From Linanthus parryae (lineage: Eukaryota; Streptophyta; Magnoliopsida; Ericales; Polemoniaceae): 64,000 nt of DNA. The DNA lies in the NCBI GenBank assembly GCA_023055425.1, contig JALGPY010000005.1:79711495-79775494 (forward strand). Direction: 5' to 3'. Numbering within the stretch: position 1 is the stretch's first letter; every line of letters begins with the position of its first letter. Positions 11,206-22,778 of this stretch are shown piece by piece. The notes under the pieces were generated by a model. That model did not search any database, was not told the origin of the DNA, and was given only the letters and a program-made list of their open reading frames with translations. The position numbers were made by a program, and so were the translations under genes.

Positions 11206-11312
11206 TGTTGGAATAGGTGCTCTAGAGGCAATCTATATTTAGTACGAACACTGTTTGACAAGAATGTTCATGTATTATTTATTGAGATATTTAATATAAT
11301 GAAGTCCTTATA
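11206..11312 (+). repeat. 5' LTR of element C, part before insertion D
   Basis: Aligns base for base with the start of the 3' LTR (22779-22885). It is interrupted at 11312 by element D, which duplicated TTATA (11308-11312 and 15912-15916). Confidence 0.85.
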
Positions 11313-11515
11313 TGTTAAGTCTAAGGACTAAATTGTAATTAGAAGTTTATTAAAGTTCAGGGGTTATTCTGTTATTACTAGAAGTTCTGTTAGTTGCAAA
11401 AAATGTGATGTTAAATACATGTAATAGAGTTTGTTACATATAATGGAATGTAATTAGCTGTTCATCTTCTCTCTCATCTTCTCTCTCTTGTTCTTCAATT
11501 CTGGTAAAGTTCTCA
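11313..11515 (+). repeat. 5' LTR of element D
   Basis: TGTTAAGTC...GTTCTCA, 203 bp, followed at once by the primer site TGGTATCAGAGC. Confidence 0.95.
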
Positions 11516-11527
11516 TGGTATCAGAGC
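11516..11527 (+). other. Primer-binding site of D (initiator Met tRNA type)
   Basis: TGGTATCAGAGC directly follows the LTR; this is the standard plant initiator-Met primer site. Confidence 0.93.
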
Positions 11528-11548
11528 TTTCGATCTTCCAAATTGGCC

Positions 11549-14500
11549 ATGAATTCTTCATCTCTCGCCCCAAATCTTCAGTTATTCATCAATAATTTTC
11601 ACCATTTGATTCCTATTAAGCTTGATTTGATGAATTATGGCGTCTGGCGTTTGCAGTGTGAAAGTGCCCTAGCTGCGAGCTCTCTCTACGATTGTGTTCT
11701 ATCTTCTTCGTCTCCGGTTGCAGAATTGGTTGATTCGTCTGGTCATCGCTCTGCAAATCCGTCGTATTCGCAGTGGTTTACGGAGGATTCATATCTTTGG
11801 AGCTGTCTTCTTGCAAATCTCACCCCTGCGGTTCTGGTTCAAGTGAAACATGCTGCTACTGCTTCTGAACTTTGGTCGTTTCTTGAGTCCAAATTCACCA
11901 AGCTCAGTGCCTCTGAGGTATACAATTTGCGTTCTATTCTTCATAATCTCAAGAAAACTCCAACACAAACTGTTCAAGAATTTCTTGTTTCTATCAAAAA
12001 TCATACTGATCAATTGGCTATGGCTGGATCTCCGGTTGATAAATCCGATGTTGTGTTTAATTCACTTCAAGGTTTACCTGCTGAATTCAATTCTATCAAA
12101 CCTGTTATTAGAAATCTGCCTTTATCCTTGGATGTTGATGAAATACATGCTAGAATACTGTCTGAGTCTGTTCATTTGGATATTGAACATAAGTCTCTTC
12201 TATCTGAATCTGCACCACCTCTTGCTATGGTGGCTCATACAAATTATTCTCACTACAAGCCTTCTAAAAAGAATTGGAACAACAAGTTTGGTGCATCTTC
12301 TAGTGGTTCTTCTACTTATTCAAGACCTTCTAGCTCTCACAAGTTTAGTGAATCAGCTTCTCCTAATTGGAATTCCAAGCCAAGGTCTGCTATGGTGGTT
12401 AACTGTCAAATTTGTAATAAAGATGGTCATACAGCCCTCACATGTTGGCACAGGTTCAAAGAGGGCTATCAACCAAGAGCTAACTATGCCTCATCTACTG
12501 CCTCTTCTAGATCACCTTGGATCTTTGATTCTGGTGCTACAGAACACCTTACTAGTAATGTGCAGGCTCTTAATAACTATGCCTCTTCCTCTGAACACAT
12601 GGCTTTGGCTGATGGATCTACTATAAATGATACACACAGGGGGGATGGTATTTTTCCTACTCCTAATGGTACTCTTCTTCTCAATAATATGTTGCTTGTA
12701 CCTTCCCTGTCTCATAATCTAATTTATGTTCAGAAATTAGCTCAAGACAATCATTGTAGAGTCATTTTTGATGAGTCTTCTGTTGTTATCCAAGACAAGA
12801 GTACTTCTCAAGAAATTTTTAGAGGTCCTGTTTCTCATGGTCTCTACAGCTTTGTTCCCTCTTCTCTTGATGATTCACTATGTAAGTCCTCTCCTACAAC
12901 TTATCATGTCTCTTCTTCTTTTTGGCATGCTAGGTTAGGCCACCCTTCTTCTGACATTTCTAAAGCACTTGTCACCAAATATTCCATAAATGCTTCTCAT
13001 GTGGAACATTGCTCAGCTTGTTCTCTTGCCAAATATCACAAACTTTCTTTTCCTCTCACAACTCAGAGGTCTTCTACTCCTCTTCCTTTACTCCATCTTG
13101 ATGTGTGGGGTCCTAGTCCTGTTGTCTCTTCTGCAGGTTATAGATATTACTTCTTAATTGTTGATGATCACACCAGATATTCTTGGATTTATCCTATGGT
13201 TCACAAATATGAAGTTTTCTCTCTTTTTAGAACCTTTCCTACACAAGTTGAAACTCAGTTTTCTACCAAAGTTGATAAAGTTCATATAGTAAGGACTGAT
13301 GGGGGTAAAGAATTTGATAATAAATGCTTTCTTGACTTGGTTCAATCTAGAGGCATTTTATATCACAAAACATGTCCTTATACTCCTAAACACAATGGGG
13401 TGGTTGAGAGAAAAAATAGACATGTTTGTGAAACTATGAGAACTCTTTTAACTCATGCCTCTATTCCTCAAAAATTTTGGGTTGAAGCAGTTCTTACCTC
13501 TGTATATATTATAAATAGACTACCTCTTTCTACTCTTAACTTTGTCAGTCCTTATGAGTTGTAATTTTCTACTCCTCCTACCTATTCTCATTTAAAGGTG
13601 TTTGGGTGTTTGTGTTATCCTTGGACAAAACCCTATTCTTCTAATAAACTAGATGCAAAGTCCATTGCTTGTGTTTTCTTGGGTTATCATTATCCCACTG
13701 GTTATAAGTGTTTGGATCCTCTTAGTGGAAAATTATATTTCTCAACACATGTGCAATTTCAAGAACATTTGTTTCCTTTTCATAGCACCATGGTAGCTGC
13801 AGAGTCCTCTCTGTCCTCCAGCTCCTCTATTCAATCTTCTTTAACAGCTACTTTTGCTCCCTCAGCTCCTTTTGTTGACTTGTCTCCATAACCATCAGCT
13901 CCCTCTCCTATCTCTGTTACTTCTTTTGACAATAGTCCATCTCAGTCAAACAGTTCTCCAGCTGTCTCACCTACTACTGGGGTATTATCTCCTACTTCTG
14001 TAGCACTATCTCCTACAGAGTCCTCTCTTTTGCCAACCACATCTCACCATCATATGGTTACAAGGTCCAAGAATGGCATTTCAAAGCCAAAACAGCCATT
14101 TAGTTTTCATACTCAGTCTTTGTCTCAGCCAGAAACTGAACCTACATCTGTCAAACAAGCTTTGAAAGAACCTAAATGGTATGCAGCTATGAGTGAAGAA
14201 TTTGCTGCTCTTCAAAAACAGGGTACTTGGACCCTCGTTCCTTCTTCTCCATCTCATAATTTGGTGGGTTGTAAATGGGTTTTCAAAATAAAAAGACATT
14301 CAGATGGCTCAGTGGCAAGATATAAGGCAAGGCTGGTTGCTAAAGGTTTTAGTCAAATTGAAGGAGTTGACTATCAAGAAACCTTTAGTCCAGTGGTCAA
14401 AATTCAGACAATAAGATTGGTTTTTGTCTCTTGATTGTCATTTTGATTGGTCTCTAAGGCAGTTTGATGTTACCAATGCTTTCTTACATGGTCCTCTTCT

Positions 14501-15701
14501 TGAGACAGTGTTTATGTTGCAGCCACCTGGCTTTGCAGATAAGGCTCATCCTCAAGCTGTGTGCAAACTTAACAAGGCTTTGTATGGATTAAAACAGGCT
14601 CCTAGGGTATGGTATCAACTTCTTCAAAATTTTCTTCTTGCTCAAGGTTTTGCTACATCTCCTACAGACACTTCTCTATTCTACAGACACAGCAATGGCA
14701 GAATCAGTATTCTTCTTGTTTATGTTGATGATTTGATTCTCACTGGGAATGATCAGTGTTTTAATGACATGCTTGTCCAAAAAATGGCTGCTACCTTCTC
14801 TATCAAAGATTTGGGTTCTCTTTCTTATTTTCTGGGTATGTATTTTGTCAAGACCTCTTCTGGTTTTCTCCTTTCTCAAGCAAAATATTCCAGAGATATT
14901 TTGCACAAAGCTGGTTTTCTGGAGTGCAAGCCAGTTGCCACTCCAATGTCTCTTAAAGAGGATGTGTGTTCTGATCTTACTCCCTTACCTGATCCTACTG
15001 ATTATAGAAGTTTGGTTGGCTCTTTACAGTATCTTACTACTACAAGACTAGATCTCACTCATGCAGTTAATAGTGCCTGTCAAAAAATGTACTCTCCTAC
15101 TGTTACAGATTTGAAGGCAGTTCATAGGATTTTGAGATATGTGAAACACACTCTTGATCTGGGTTTGAGATTTACTAAAGGTCCTCTTCAACTGCCGGCT
15201 TTCTCTGATTCAGACTAGGCTGGTGATTCTGTGGATAGGAAGTCTGTTTCTGGTAGCTGCATTTATCTTGGCAATAATCTTGTGTCATGGAGCTCCAACA
15301 AACAACCTACAGTCTCCAAATCTTCTACAGAAGCTGAGTTTAGAGCTCTGGGAGCTACTGCTTCTGAGGTATTATGGTTAAAAATTCTTCTCACAGAACT
15401 CAGAATTCCTCTGCTTAAGCCTCCTTTACTGTATTGTGATAATATTTCTGCTCTCAAGCTCTCTCTAAATCCAGTCTTACATAGCAAAACCAAGCATATG
15501 GAGCTTGATTGCTATTTTGTTAGAGATAGAGTGCAGAAAAATGAACTGCTTGTTGATCACATTCCATCTGAATTCCAGCTAGCTGACTTCTTCACCAAAC
15601 CTCTTACAGTGGCAAGGTTTGAGTTTTTAACGTCCAGGTTAGCTGCTATTGTTCACACTCAAGCTTCTGGATCTTCTGTTTCAGAATCTCCTTCAGCTTG
15701 A
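11549..15701 (+). pseudogene. Copia gag-pol polyprotein of element D (nearly intact)
   Basis: The start is the ATG at 11549, shortly after the primer site. Gag comes first, with zinc knuckle CQICNKDGHTALTC (about 12405). The protease has WIFDSGATEHL (about 12520). The integrase has FWHARLGH and CSACSLAK, then core residues in LHLDVWGP, RTDGGKEF and HNGVVERKN (12920-13420). RT spans about 14260-14960, with [10 protein letters not shown] and the YVDD box (about 14722). RNase H (about 15200-15560) has STEAEFRAL and CDNISALK, and ADFFTKPL follows. Four lesions break it: TAA at 13562, TAA at 13889, a frameshift near 14425 and TAG at 15216. All catalytic motifs I looked for are still present, so inactivation is recent. 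Confidence 0.92.
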
Positions 15702-15708
15702 AGGGGGA

Positions 15709-15911
15709 TGTTAAGTCTAAGGACTAAATTGTAATTAGAAGTTTACTAAAGTTCAGGGGTTATTCTGTTATTGCTAGAAGTTCTGTTAGTTGCAGAAAAT
15801 GTGATGTTAAATACATGTAATAGAGTTTGTTACATATAATGGACTGTAATTAGCTGTTCATCTTCTCTCTCATCTTCTCTCTCTTGTTCTTCGATTCTGG
15901 TAAAGTTCTCA
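15709..15911 (+). repeat. 3' LTR of element D
   Basis: 203 bp, same length as the 5' LTR with five substitutions and no gaps. Preceded by AAGGGGGA and followed by the target duplication TTATA (15912-15916). Confidence 0.95.
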
Positions 15912-16698
15912 TTATATACAATGTGTTGTTTATCTTAGATATCCCTAGTCCATTATATTGGTTAAGAGGACAATCAACTATAGACTAGTATGTGGGTAGA
16001 TTGATATGAAGGTATCAATTCTAACACATGGTTATGCATTAGGAGTAATGTCATACTGGATTGACCCACGACGAGAAGCCTACATTAGATTATGTTAAAG
16101 TCACAAGCGCTTCTCGTAGTGCTAATGGTATTGTAATCATTAGACTTGAAATCACTAGACACTCTAGTTTTCAAATATCATGCTTTGATAACTATAAAGG
16201 TAGTTATCAGGCATGATAGGAAGCAAGCTTAGAGATCGTAGTGACGTAGATAGGATTTGTTCCCCCCCATATAATGGTAGTAAATATCCATGGGCCACTC
16301 GAGGGATGGTGCTTATAGAATGTCTGGCCATACTAAGATAAATCAATATGGAGAGATTGATGTTATCTGCACGGATAAGCATATTCCCAGGATCGAGGAA
16401 CTGTGGATTGGATATACGAGTCTGACTAATATGTCTCGTGTCCAATCCGGATATGGAGACAAAGGGATAACACAATACATGAACATTGGGCACAAGGTTT
16501 GTCGGGATCACTAACTATTTATATTAGTTGGATGGCATGGATGTGTTGCTAGACACCGCTCCATGTTAGTAAACAGTTACTACCAACTAAGTAGAAACCT
16601 ATGGGGTCACACACCGGATGGATTAAATTGGGTATTGGTATTAATTAGTTGGACTAATTAATAAAAGGATCATAACGCAACCACAAACAAAGTTAGAT
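15912..16698 (+). repeat. 5' LTR of element C, part after insertion D (3' end missing)
   Basis: Matches 24063 to about 24825 of the 3' LTR. The match stops at a (TTTA)n tract near 16699. The last roughly 490 bp of the LTR, present in the 3' copy with a CTATATAAAGG promoter motif, and the primer site are missing, so this LTR cannot act as promoter. Confidence 0.8.
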
Positions 16699-16750
<52 letters not shown>

Positions 16751-16752
16751 TT
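16699..16752 (+). repeat. (TTTA)n microsatellite
   Basis: About 13 TTTA units exactly where C's 5' LTR loses similarity to its 3' LTR. Confidence 0.93.
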
Positions 16753-17680
16753 CTAGATGCTAGGCTAGAATTAGATTAATTAGATAATATCCAAGAGCAT
16801 GGAGAAGAAGACCGGAGGACCAAGAAGCCACAAATACGATGAGGACTCCAATCCTAGGCGCGACGATGGTGGAGCACATTGAGATGAGCTTGTCACTTTT
16901 GGACATATAGATATTATCAATGGCTTGATAATATTTTAGTCTAGGGGCCATATCAATGCCATATTAATTTTTCTTTTTTAGATGTTTATTATTCATGTCT
17001 TGTTATTTATTTTTGTGTGTATGGATGATAAAAGAAAAACGTTAACAAGATAATAATAAAAAAGTGTGATCTTTAATTGAGGATTGCGCAATCCAAATAA
17101 GTAGATCAAGTTGATGGGATCAACCAAACAATAAGATAATGACAATTAAATCCCTCAATAAAAATATTGCGTTTTGCCTTCTCTTACCTAAATACCCTTC
17201 ATGATCAAGGTCTATTCAACTAGGGGCTTGCAAAAGCAAGACGATTTTAATTCACCTTGGTGTGTTGCCACAACACAAGCAATTAATGTGTGATTGTTCA
17301 AGTAAGAGGTTGAATGCAACTGGGCAAGATCAATTGTATTGATGAGCCTACAGGCATGACAATTAGGTGTTATTTATGGATTAGATAATGAATAAAGGGT
17401 TATTCACCTAATTGGACCAAGAGTTGCATGGGATGCAATTGGAAGGGTTCCTACCTAAATAGCATATTCTTGGGTGACTTGCCAAGGCAAGCTCAAGAAG
17501 AAGTGAAAAAGGGATCTTGGACTCACTAGAAAATATGTATGATATTTTCCGCATTAATGGTGAGGGCTATTAATTCGAGAAAAAATAGTGGGAGCTATAT
17601 TTAATGATCTAACCATTGTTGAATATAGTTAAATTCTTCAAAGTACTAAAATTGCATATTTCTTGTTTTGTAAAATTCCA
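16753..17680 (+). other. Leader region of element C, non-coding
   Basis: AT-rich sequence ending TTTTGTAAAATTCCA before the gag ATG, in the place of an Angela/BARE untranslated leader. No TGGTATCAGAGC primer site is found. Nothing else recognised. Confidence 0.5.
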
Positions 17681-19840
17681 ATGGAAAACAATCATGCATC
17701 GACTACATCCCTGCGATCTGTCTTCCTTGACTGGTACAGAAACTTAAGGATCGTCCTTAAGAAAGAAAAGAAACTGTACGTCTTAGACAATCCTGTACCT
17801 GAACCACCCTAGGATGACACCGTTCTAGCTGTCGTGAGAGCACATTAGAATCATGTGGATGATTCTAATGATGTGACTTGTCTCATGCTTTGCACCATGA
17901 CCTCTGAGCTCCAGAAGCAACATGAGAACATGGAAGCCTACGATATGATCGAACACTTGAAACAGTTGTTTCAAGAGCAGGCAAGGCATGAACGGTATGA
18001 GGTGTCCAAAACACTGTTCAAGAGTAATCTAGCAGAAGGGACCCAGTCGGGCCTCATGTACTCTGTATGATCGGATACATAGAGAACCTCGAGAGGTTAG
18101 GCTTCCCATTCGGCCAAGATTTGGCAGCTGATCTCATCCTGCAATCGTTGCCTGATAGTTATAACCAGTTCATCATGAACTATTTCATGAATGAGATCAA
18201 CAAAGCTCTGCAAGACTTGCTCAACATGCTAAGGACAGCTGGACAAAGCATCAATGAAGGAAAAGGCAAGGCCATACTGATGGTCAATAAAAGGAAGGGC
18301 AAGGGAGTTGCCTCTACTTCCAAAGGAATGCGCAAGAAAGTTACAAAATCCAAGGAAGCCTTAAAACCTACTGGGGGCGTGGCTAAGGGTGAGTGTCACT
18401 ACTGTAGCCATCCGGGTCACTGGAGGAGGAATTGTCCTAAATATATGAAGGATAAAAAGTTTGGAATAGTTAATCCACTGCCACCAGGTATTTTTTTTGT
18501 AGATATCAATCTTTCTATTTCTTCATCTTGGGTATTGGATACTGGATGTGGATCTCACATTTTTTAAAATGTGCAGGATTTGAAAAGATGTAGAAGATTG
18601 GCTAAAGGAGAGATAGACTTGTGCTTCGAGAATGGAGCAAGAGTTGCTGCATTAGCTATAGGCGTGTATGAGTTATCTCTGCCTTCAGGGCTTATTTTAG
18701 AATTAGACAATTGCTGTTATGTGCCTGCTATGAGCAGAAATATTATTTCTATTTCTTGTTTGGACGAGAAAGGTTTTTCTATTTCAATAAAGGACAAGTG
18801 TTGCTCAATTTATTTTGATAGTATGCACTATTGTAGTGCGAATTTGTCTAATGGGTTGTATATCCTTCATCAAAATAATGCCATCTATAACATAAATACC
18901 AAGATGATTAAAACTAATGATTTAAATCCTACTCACTCTCGTTTAGGCCATATAAATGAGAAACACATATCTAGACACCATAAGAATGGATTCATAGACT
19001 CATTTTATTTGGAATCATATGTGACATGTGAGTCTTGTTTATTGGGAAAAATGAAAAGTTACCCTTTCAATAAGAAAGGTGAGAGGACTAGTGAGTTACT
19101 GGCACTTATACATATGGATGTATGTGGACCATTTCCCACGCCAGCCAGGGGCGGTTACACCTACTTCAATACGTTTACTGATGACTTCCGTAGATATGGA
19201 TTTGTGTACCTTATGAAGTCCAAATCCGATTCCTTTTAATTGTTCAAGGAATTAAAGAATGAAGTAGAGAAGCAGCTTGGAAAAAGTATTAAGGCTCTAC
19301 GATCGGATCGAGGAGGAGAATACTTGAGCCAAACGAGTCTCTTAGAGAGTGTGGGATAGTATCCCAAATCGCTCCACCTGGAACGCCACAATGAAATGGC
19401 GTGTGAGAGAGGAGGAATCGAACCCTAATGGATATGGTTCGATATATGATGTGTCAAACGGATCTCCCGATATCATTGTGGGGACATGCTCTATGACAGC
19501 AACTTTCACCATTAACTGTGTTCCGTCCAAGTCGGTCATAAAGACACCATATGAGATATGGATTGGGAAGCGTCCCATAGTGTCGTTTATGAAGATTTGG
19601 GGTTGTGATGTCTATGTAACGCGTTTACAAAAGGACAAGCTAGGGACCAAAGCGGATAAGTGTAACTTTGTGAGATATCCTAAGGAAACAAAAAGATATT
19701 ATTTCTATAATCCAATCGAGAACAAAGTGTTTATAGCTCAGACCGACATGTTTCTAGAAAGAGAGTTCGTCTCTGAAGAAGCAAGTGGGAGGACTGGAGA
19801 ACTTGAAGAAATTGAAGAACGACAAACACTAATCCGATGA
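17681..19840 (+). pseudogene. Element C gag, protease and integrase (broken)
   Basis: The ATG at 17681 is in frame with the gag core at 17855. Two TAG stops (about 17809 and 17846) and a frameshift near 18062 break gag. The zinc knuckle CHYCSHPGHWRRNC lies at about 18394. The protease has WVLDTGCGSH (about 18528), followed by a TAA at 18565. The integrase shows HSRLGH, CESCLLGK, then IHMDVCGPF and RSDRGGEYLSQ; the glutamate region near 19390 is scrambled by stops and frameshifts. The C-terminal integrase and linker follow in another frame (19500-19840). Confidence 0.85.
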
Positions 19841-20711
19841 TGGAACATGATCAGGAACCACAAACGGTTGTGGAGGAACCTGTTCAAGTAACACAGGAAC
19901 TCCGTAGGTTGGGTAGGGTGCATCATGAGCCAGAGAGGTACGGACTTCTCGTGACAGAGCCCAATGACGTGCCACTCATGGATGATGAGCCTACTACCTA
20001 CGGGGAGGCCGTGAAAGGGCCAGATTCAAATAAGTGGCTTGAATCCATGAGATCCGAAACGAAATCCATGTATACCAACCAAGTATGGACTTTGTTGGAA
20101 CCACCTGATGGGGTTCTACCCATAGGGTGCAAGTGGGTCTTCAAGAAGAAGACCGAAATGGATGGCAAAGTAGTTTCCTACAAGGGACGATTGGTGGCTA
20201 AAGGGTATAGACAGATTCATGGTATTGATTATAATGAGACCTTTTCACCAGTCGCTATGACTAAATCCATTCGAATCCTACTTGCTATTGCAGCTTACTA
20301 TGACTATGAGATTTGGAAAATGGATGTCAAAACAGCGTTTTTGTGTGGAAACCTCTTCGAGGATGTGTACATGACACAACCGGAGGGTTTTGAGGATCCA
20401 GACAATACCAATAAAGTCTGTAAGCTACAACGATCCATCTATGGATTAAAGAAAGCTTATAGGAGTTGGAATCGACGTTTTGATGACGCGGTCAAAGAGT
20501 TTGGCTTCATCAAGAACGAAGATGAGCCCTGTGTGTACAAGAAGGTTAGTGGGAGCTCCATTATGTTTCTGGTCTTGTATGTGGATATCATACTACTCAT
20601 TGGAAACAACATTCCTACCTTGCAATTTGTTATAGATTGGTTAGGAAAGTGTTTCGCAATGAAGGACTTAGGGGATGCAGCTTATGTACTTGGTATCAAG
20701 ATCTATAGAGA
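19837..20711 (+). pseudogene. Element C reverse transcriptase, N-terminal part
   Basis: Open across the RT palm: WVFKKKTEMDGKVVSYKGRL, YNETFSPVA, MDVKTAFLCG, SIYGLKKAYRSWNRRF, and VLYVDIILLIGNN, where the usual YVDD box reads YVDI, a loss of one catalytic Asp. The frame runs into the CACTA element at 20712 and resumes exactly at 21908, after the duplicated AGA. Confidence 0.88.
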
Positions 20712-21904
20712 CACTACTAGAAATGAACATAAAAATGGCAAAAACATACTAAAATTCGCGCCGCAAGAGTAATTCTCGCCGTATTTGATAAAAAAATGGC
20801 GATAATAATTTTTGCCACTTAAAATAGTCTTTTGCGGCGAGAAAATATTTATTCCGCATATATTTTATCAAAATGGCAAGAATTGTATATATAGTGGCAA
20901 ATATAATTCTCTCCGCTTAAAAATATCTAAAATGGCAAGAAATATTATTAATGGCAAAAAAAATATTGCCGCATATAATATATATCATAAACGGCAAGAA
21001 ACATTTTAACTCCGTTAAAAGTTATCATATACGGCAAAAAAAAACAATAAACTTTTTTTTTATTTTTTTTAGCGACACAACTCAATTTTTTTGACTTTGG
21101 AGCCAATAGCCCGCCCAAAATGAAAGTGCATATGTGGCTTAAGTCTGTTTCATCCTTTTAATTTGAAGATGTAATCTTCACCATCTATTAAAACCTACAT
21201 TTATAAAAGAAAAATCTCTTTATCTTTATCCCCTTATTACTCCCCTGTAATCTCCCCAACCCACACAATCGATCTCCCTCACGATCAAACCATCTCTCTG
21301 CTCTTCTCCCTCACGATCGACCCATCTCTCTGGTCTTCTCTCAGCACCTCCAAGGTTCGTCACAACAGAAACCCCCAAGATGAGAAGGCAGCTGAGGATG
21401 ATTTGCGAGGAGGAGCTGTCGCCGATCTGGTGCGGCAGAGGCAGCGCCGGTGCCTTGTTCTCCCCCATCGTCGCCGTCCTCAACCCTCTCTGCCTTCGAA
21501 GAAGCAGGCACAGAACGAAGAAGAAGGCGAAGAGGGAGGCTTCGATCCCGTTGCCGTCCTCATTGTCCTATCTTTGTCGCCGTCCTCCTCTTCGTCCCGT
21601 ACCCGCCCTCCTCGTCGTACCACCGCCATGGATTGAAGCTTCAATCTGGGTGTTTTAACCCAGATCTGTTGTTGCCTCCCCCCTCGGTCCTTCCCTCGTT
21701 GTTGTTTCTTCTTCCTCTTTCCTCTTCTTCTTCTTCTTCTTCTTCTTCTTCTTCTTCTTCTTCTTCTTCTTCTTCTTCTTCTTCTTCTTCTTCTTCTTCT
21801 TCTTCTTCTTCTTCTTCTTCTTCTTCTTCTTCTTCTTCTTCTTCTTCTTCTATTAAACTAGGGGCTTGAAAATTTATTGACTTTTTGGTGCGTTTCCAGT
21901 AGTG
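20712..21904. mobile_element. CACTA (En/Spm-type) non-autonomous DNA transposon
   Basis: 1193 bp with termini CACTACTAGAAA (left) and TTTCCAGTAGTG (right), i.e. CACTA inverted ends, flanked by a 3-bp AGA duplication (20709-20711, 21905-21907). The left subterminal 300 bp is packed with short repeats of the type ATGGCAAG, GCCGC and GGCGAGAA in both orientations, as in CACTA transposase-binding regions. No transposase is encoded. Removing the element and one AGA restores the RT reading frame of element C. Confidence 0.92.
21724..21851 (+). repeat. (CTT)n microsatellite
   Basis: Uninterrupted run of about 42 CTT units inside the CACTA element. Read either way it gives long poly-Ser or poly-Glu open frames that are not genes. 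Confidence 0.97.
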
Positions 21905-21907
21905 AGA

Positions 21908-22764
21908 TAGATCTAAAAAGCTTCTCGGCCTAAGCAAGAGTACATATATAGACGAGGTGTTGCAACGGTTCAACATGCAAGATTCCTAGAAAGGATACTT
22001 GCCCATGTCGCATGGAGTCACCCTCTCAAAGGCTGACTGTCCCTCCAATGAGATTGAGAAAGGACCGCATGAGTAGGATTCCTTATGCATCACCTATAGG
22101 GTCCATCATGTACGCCATGTTGTGTACTAGACCAGACGTGTCATACGCGTTGAGTATGGCAAGAAGATATCAGTATAATCTAGGTGTGAGTAACATGATT
22201 GTTGTCAAGAACATCCTCAAGTACTTGAGAAGAACTAATGATGTGTTCTTGATATGTGGAGGAAAGGAAGAGCTAAGTGTAACTGGTTACACTGATGCAA
22301 GTTCCAAACCGACATAGATGACTACAGATCGCAATTGGGGTATGTGTTTTTCCTTAATGGAGGAGCTGTGAGCTGGAAAAGTTCCAAGCAAGAGACAAAT
22401 TGCTGATTCTACAACTGAAGCTGAGTACATTGCAGCTGCTGGCGTAGCAAAGGAGGCTGTTTGGATAAAGAAGTTTATCACTGAGCTTGGTGTGGTTCAT
22501 AGCATTGTGGATCCCTTAGCTTTATACTGTGACAACTCTGGGGCGATCACACAAGACAAGGAGCCTAGATCACACCACAAATCAAAGCATGTACTTAGGA
22601 GATTCCATCTCATTTGTGAAATAATCGATAGAGGAGATGTGAAGATATGCAAGATTCCAACGGATGACAATCTTCCAGATCCACTAACGAAGCCGCTCGT
22701 TCAGCGAAAGCATGAAGCGAACACTAGATCTATAGGCATAAGAGATGCACCTGATTGGCTCTAG
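21908..22764 (+). pseudogene. Element C reverse transcriptase end and RNase H
   Basis: Continues RT after the CACTA element (QRFNMQDS, KGYLPMSHGV), then the connection region (IPYASPIGSIMYAML, TRPDVSYALS) and RNase H with TDASS, TTEAEYIAAA, YCDNSGAI and HHKSKHV. It ends LPDPLTKPL...DAPDWL and a stop. Stops at about 21987 and 22315 and a local frame disturbance near 22320-22400 break it. Confidence 0.88.
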
Positions 22765-22778
22765 TGCAAGTGGGAGAC

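Larger units (their letters stand above)
11313..15911 (+). mobile_element. Ty1/copia retrotransposon D, complete, short LTRs
   Basis: 4599 bp, with two 203-bp LTRs (11313-11515, 15709-15911), an initiator-Met primer site at 11516, a polypurine tract AAGGGGGA before the 3' LTR, and target duplication TTATA on both sides. The LTRs differ at 5 of 203 positions. Short LTRs and compact size suggest an Ale-type copia lineage, but that is tentative. It lies inside the 5' LTR of element C and is one of the youngest insertions here. Confidence 0.95.

Noticed and set aside
11850..12626. 258-codon plus-strand open frame in element D
   Set aside because: Shadow of the gag-protease frame, Leu/Ile-rich with no domain.
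21641..21976. Poly-Glu / poly-Ser open frames
   Set aside because: Products of the CTT microsatellite inside the CACTA element.
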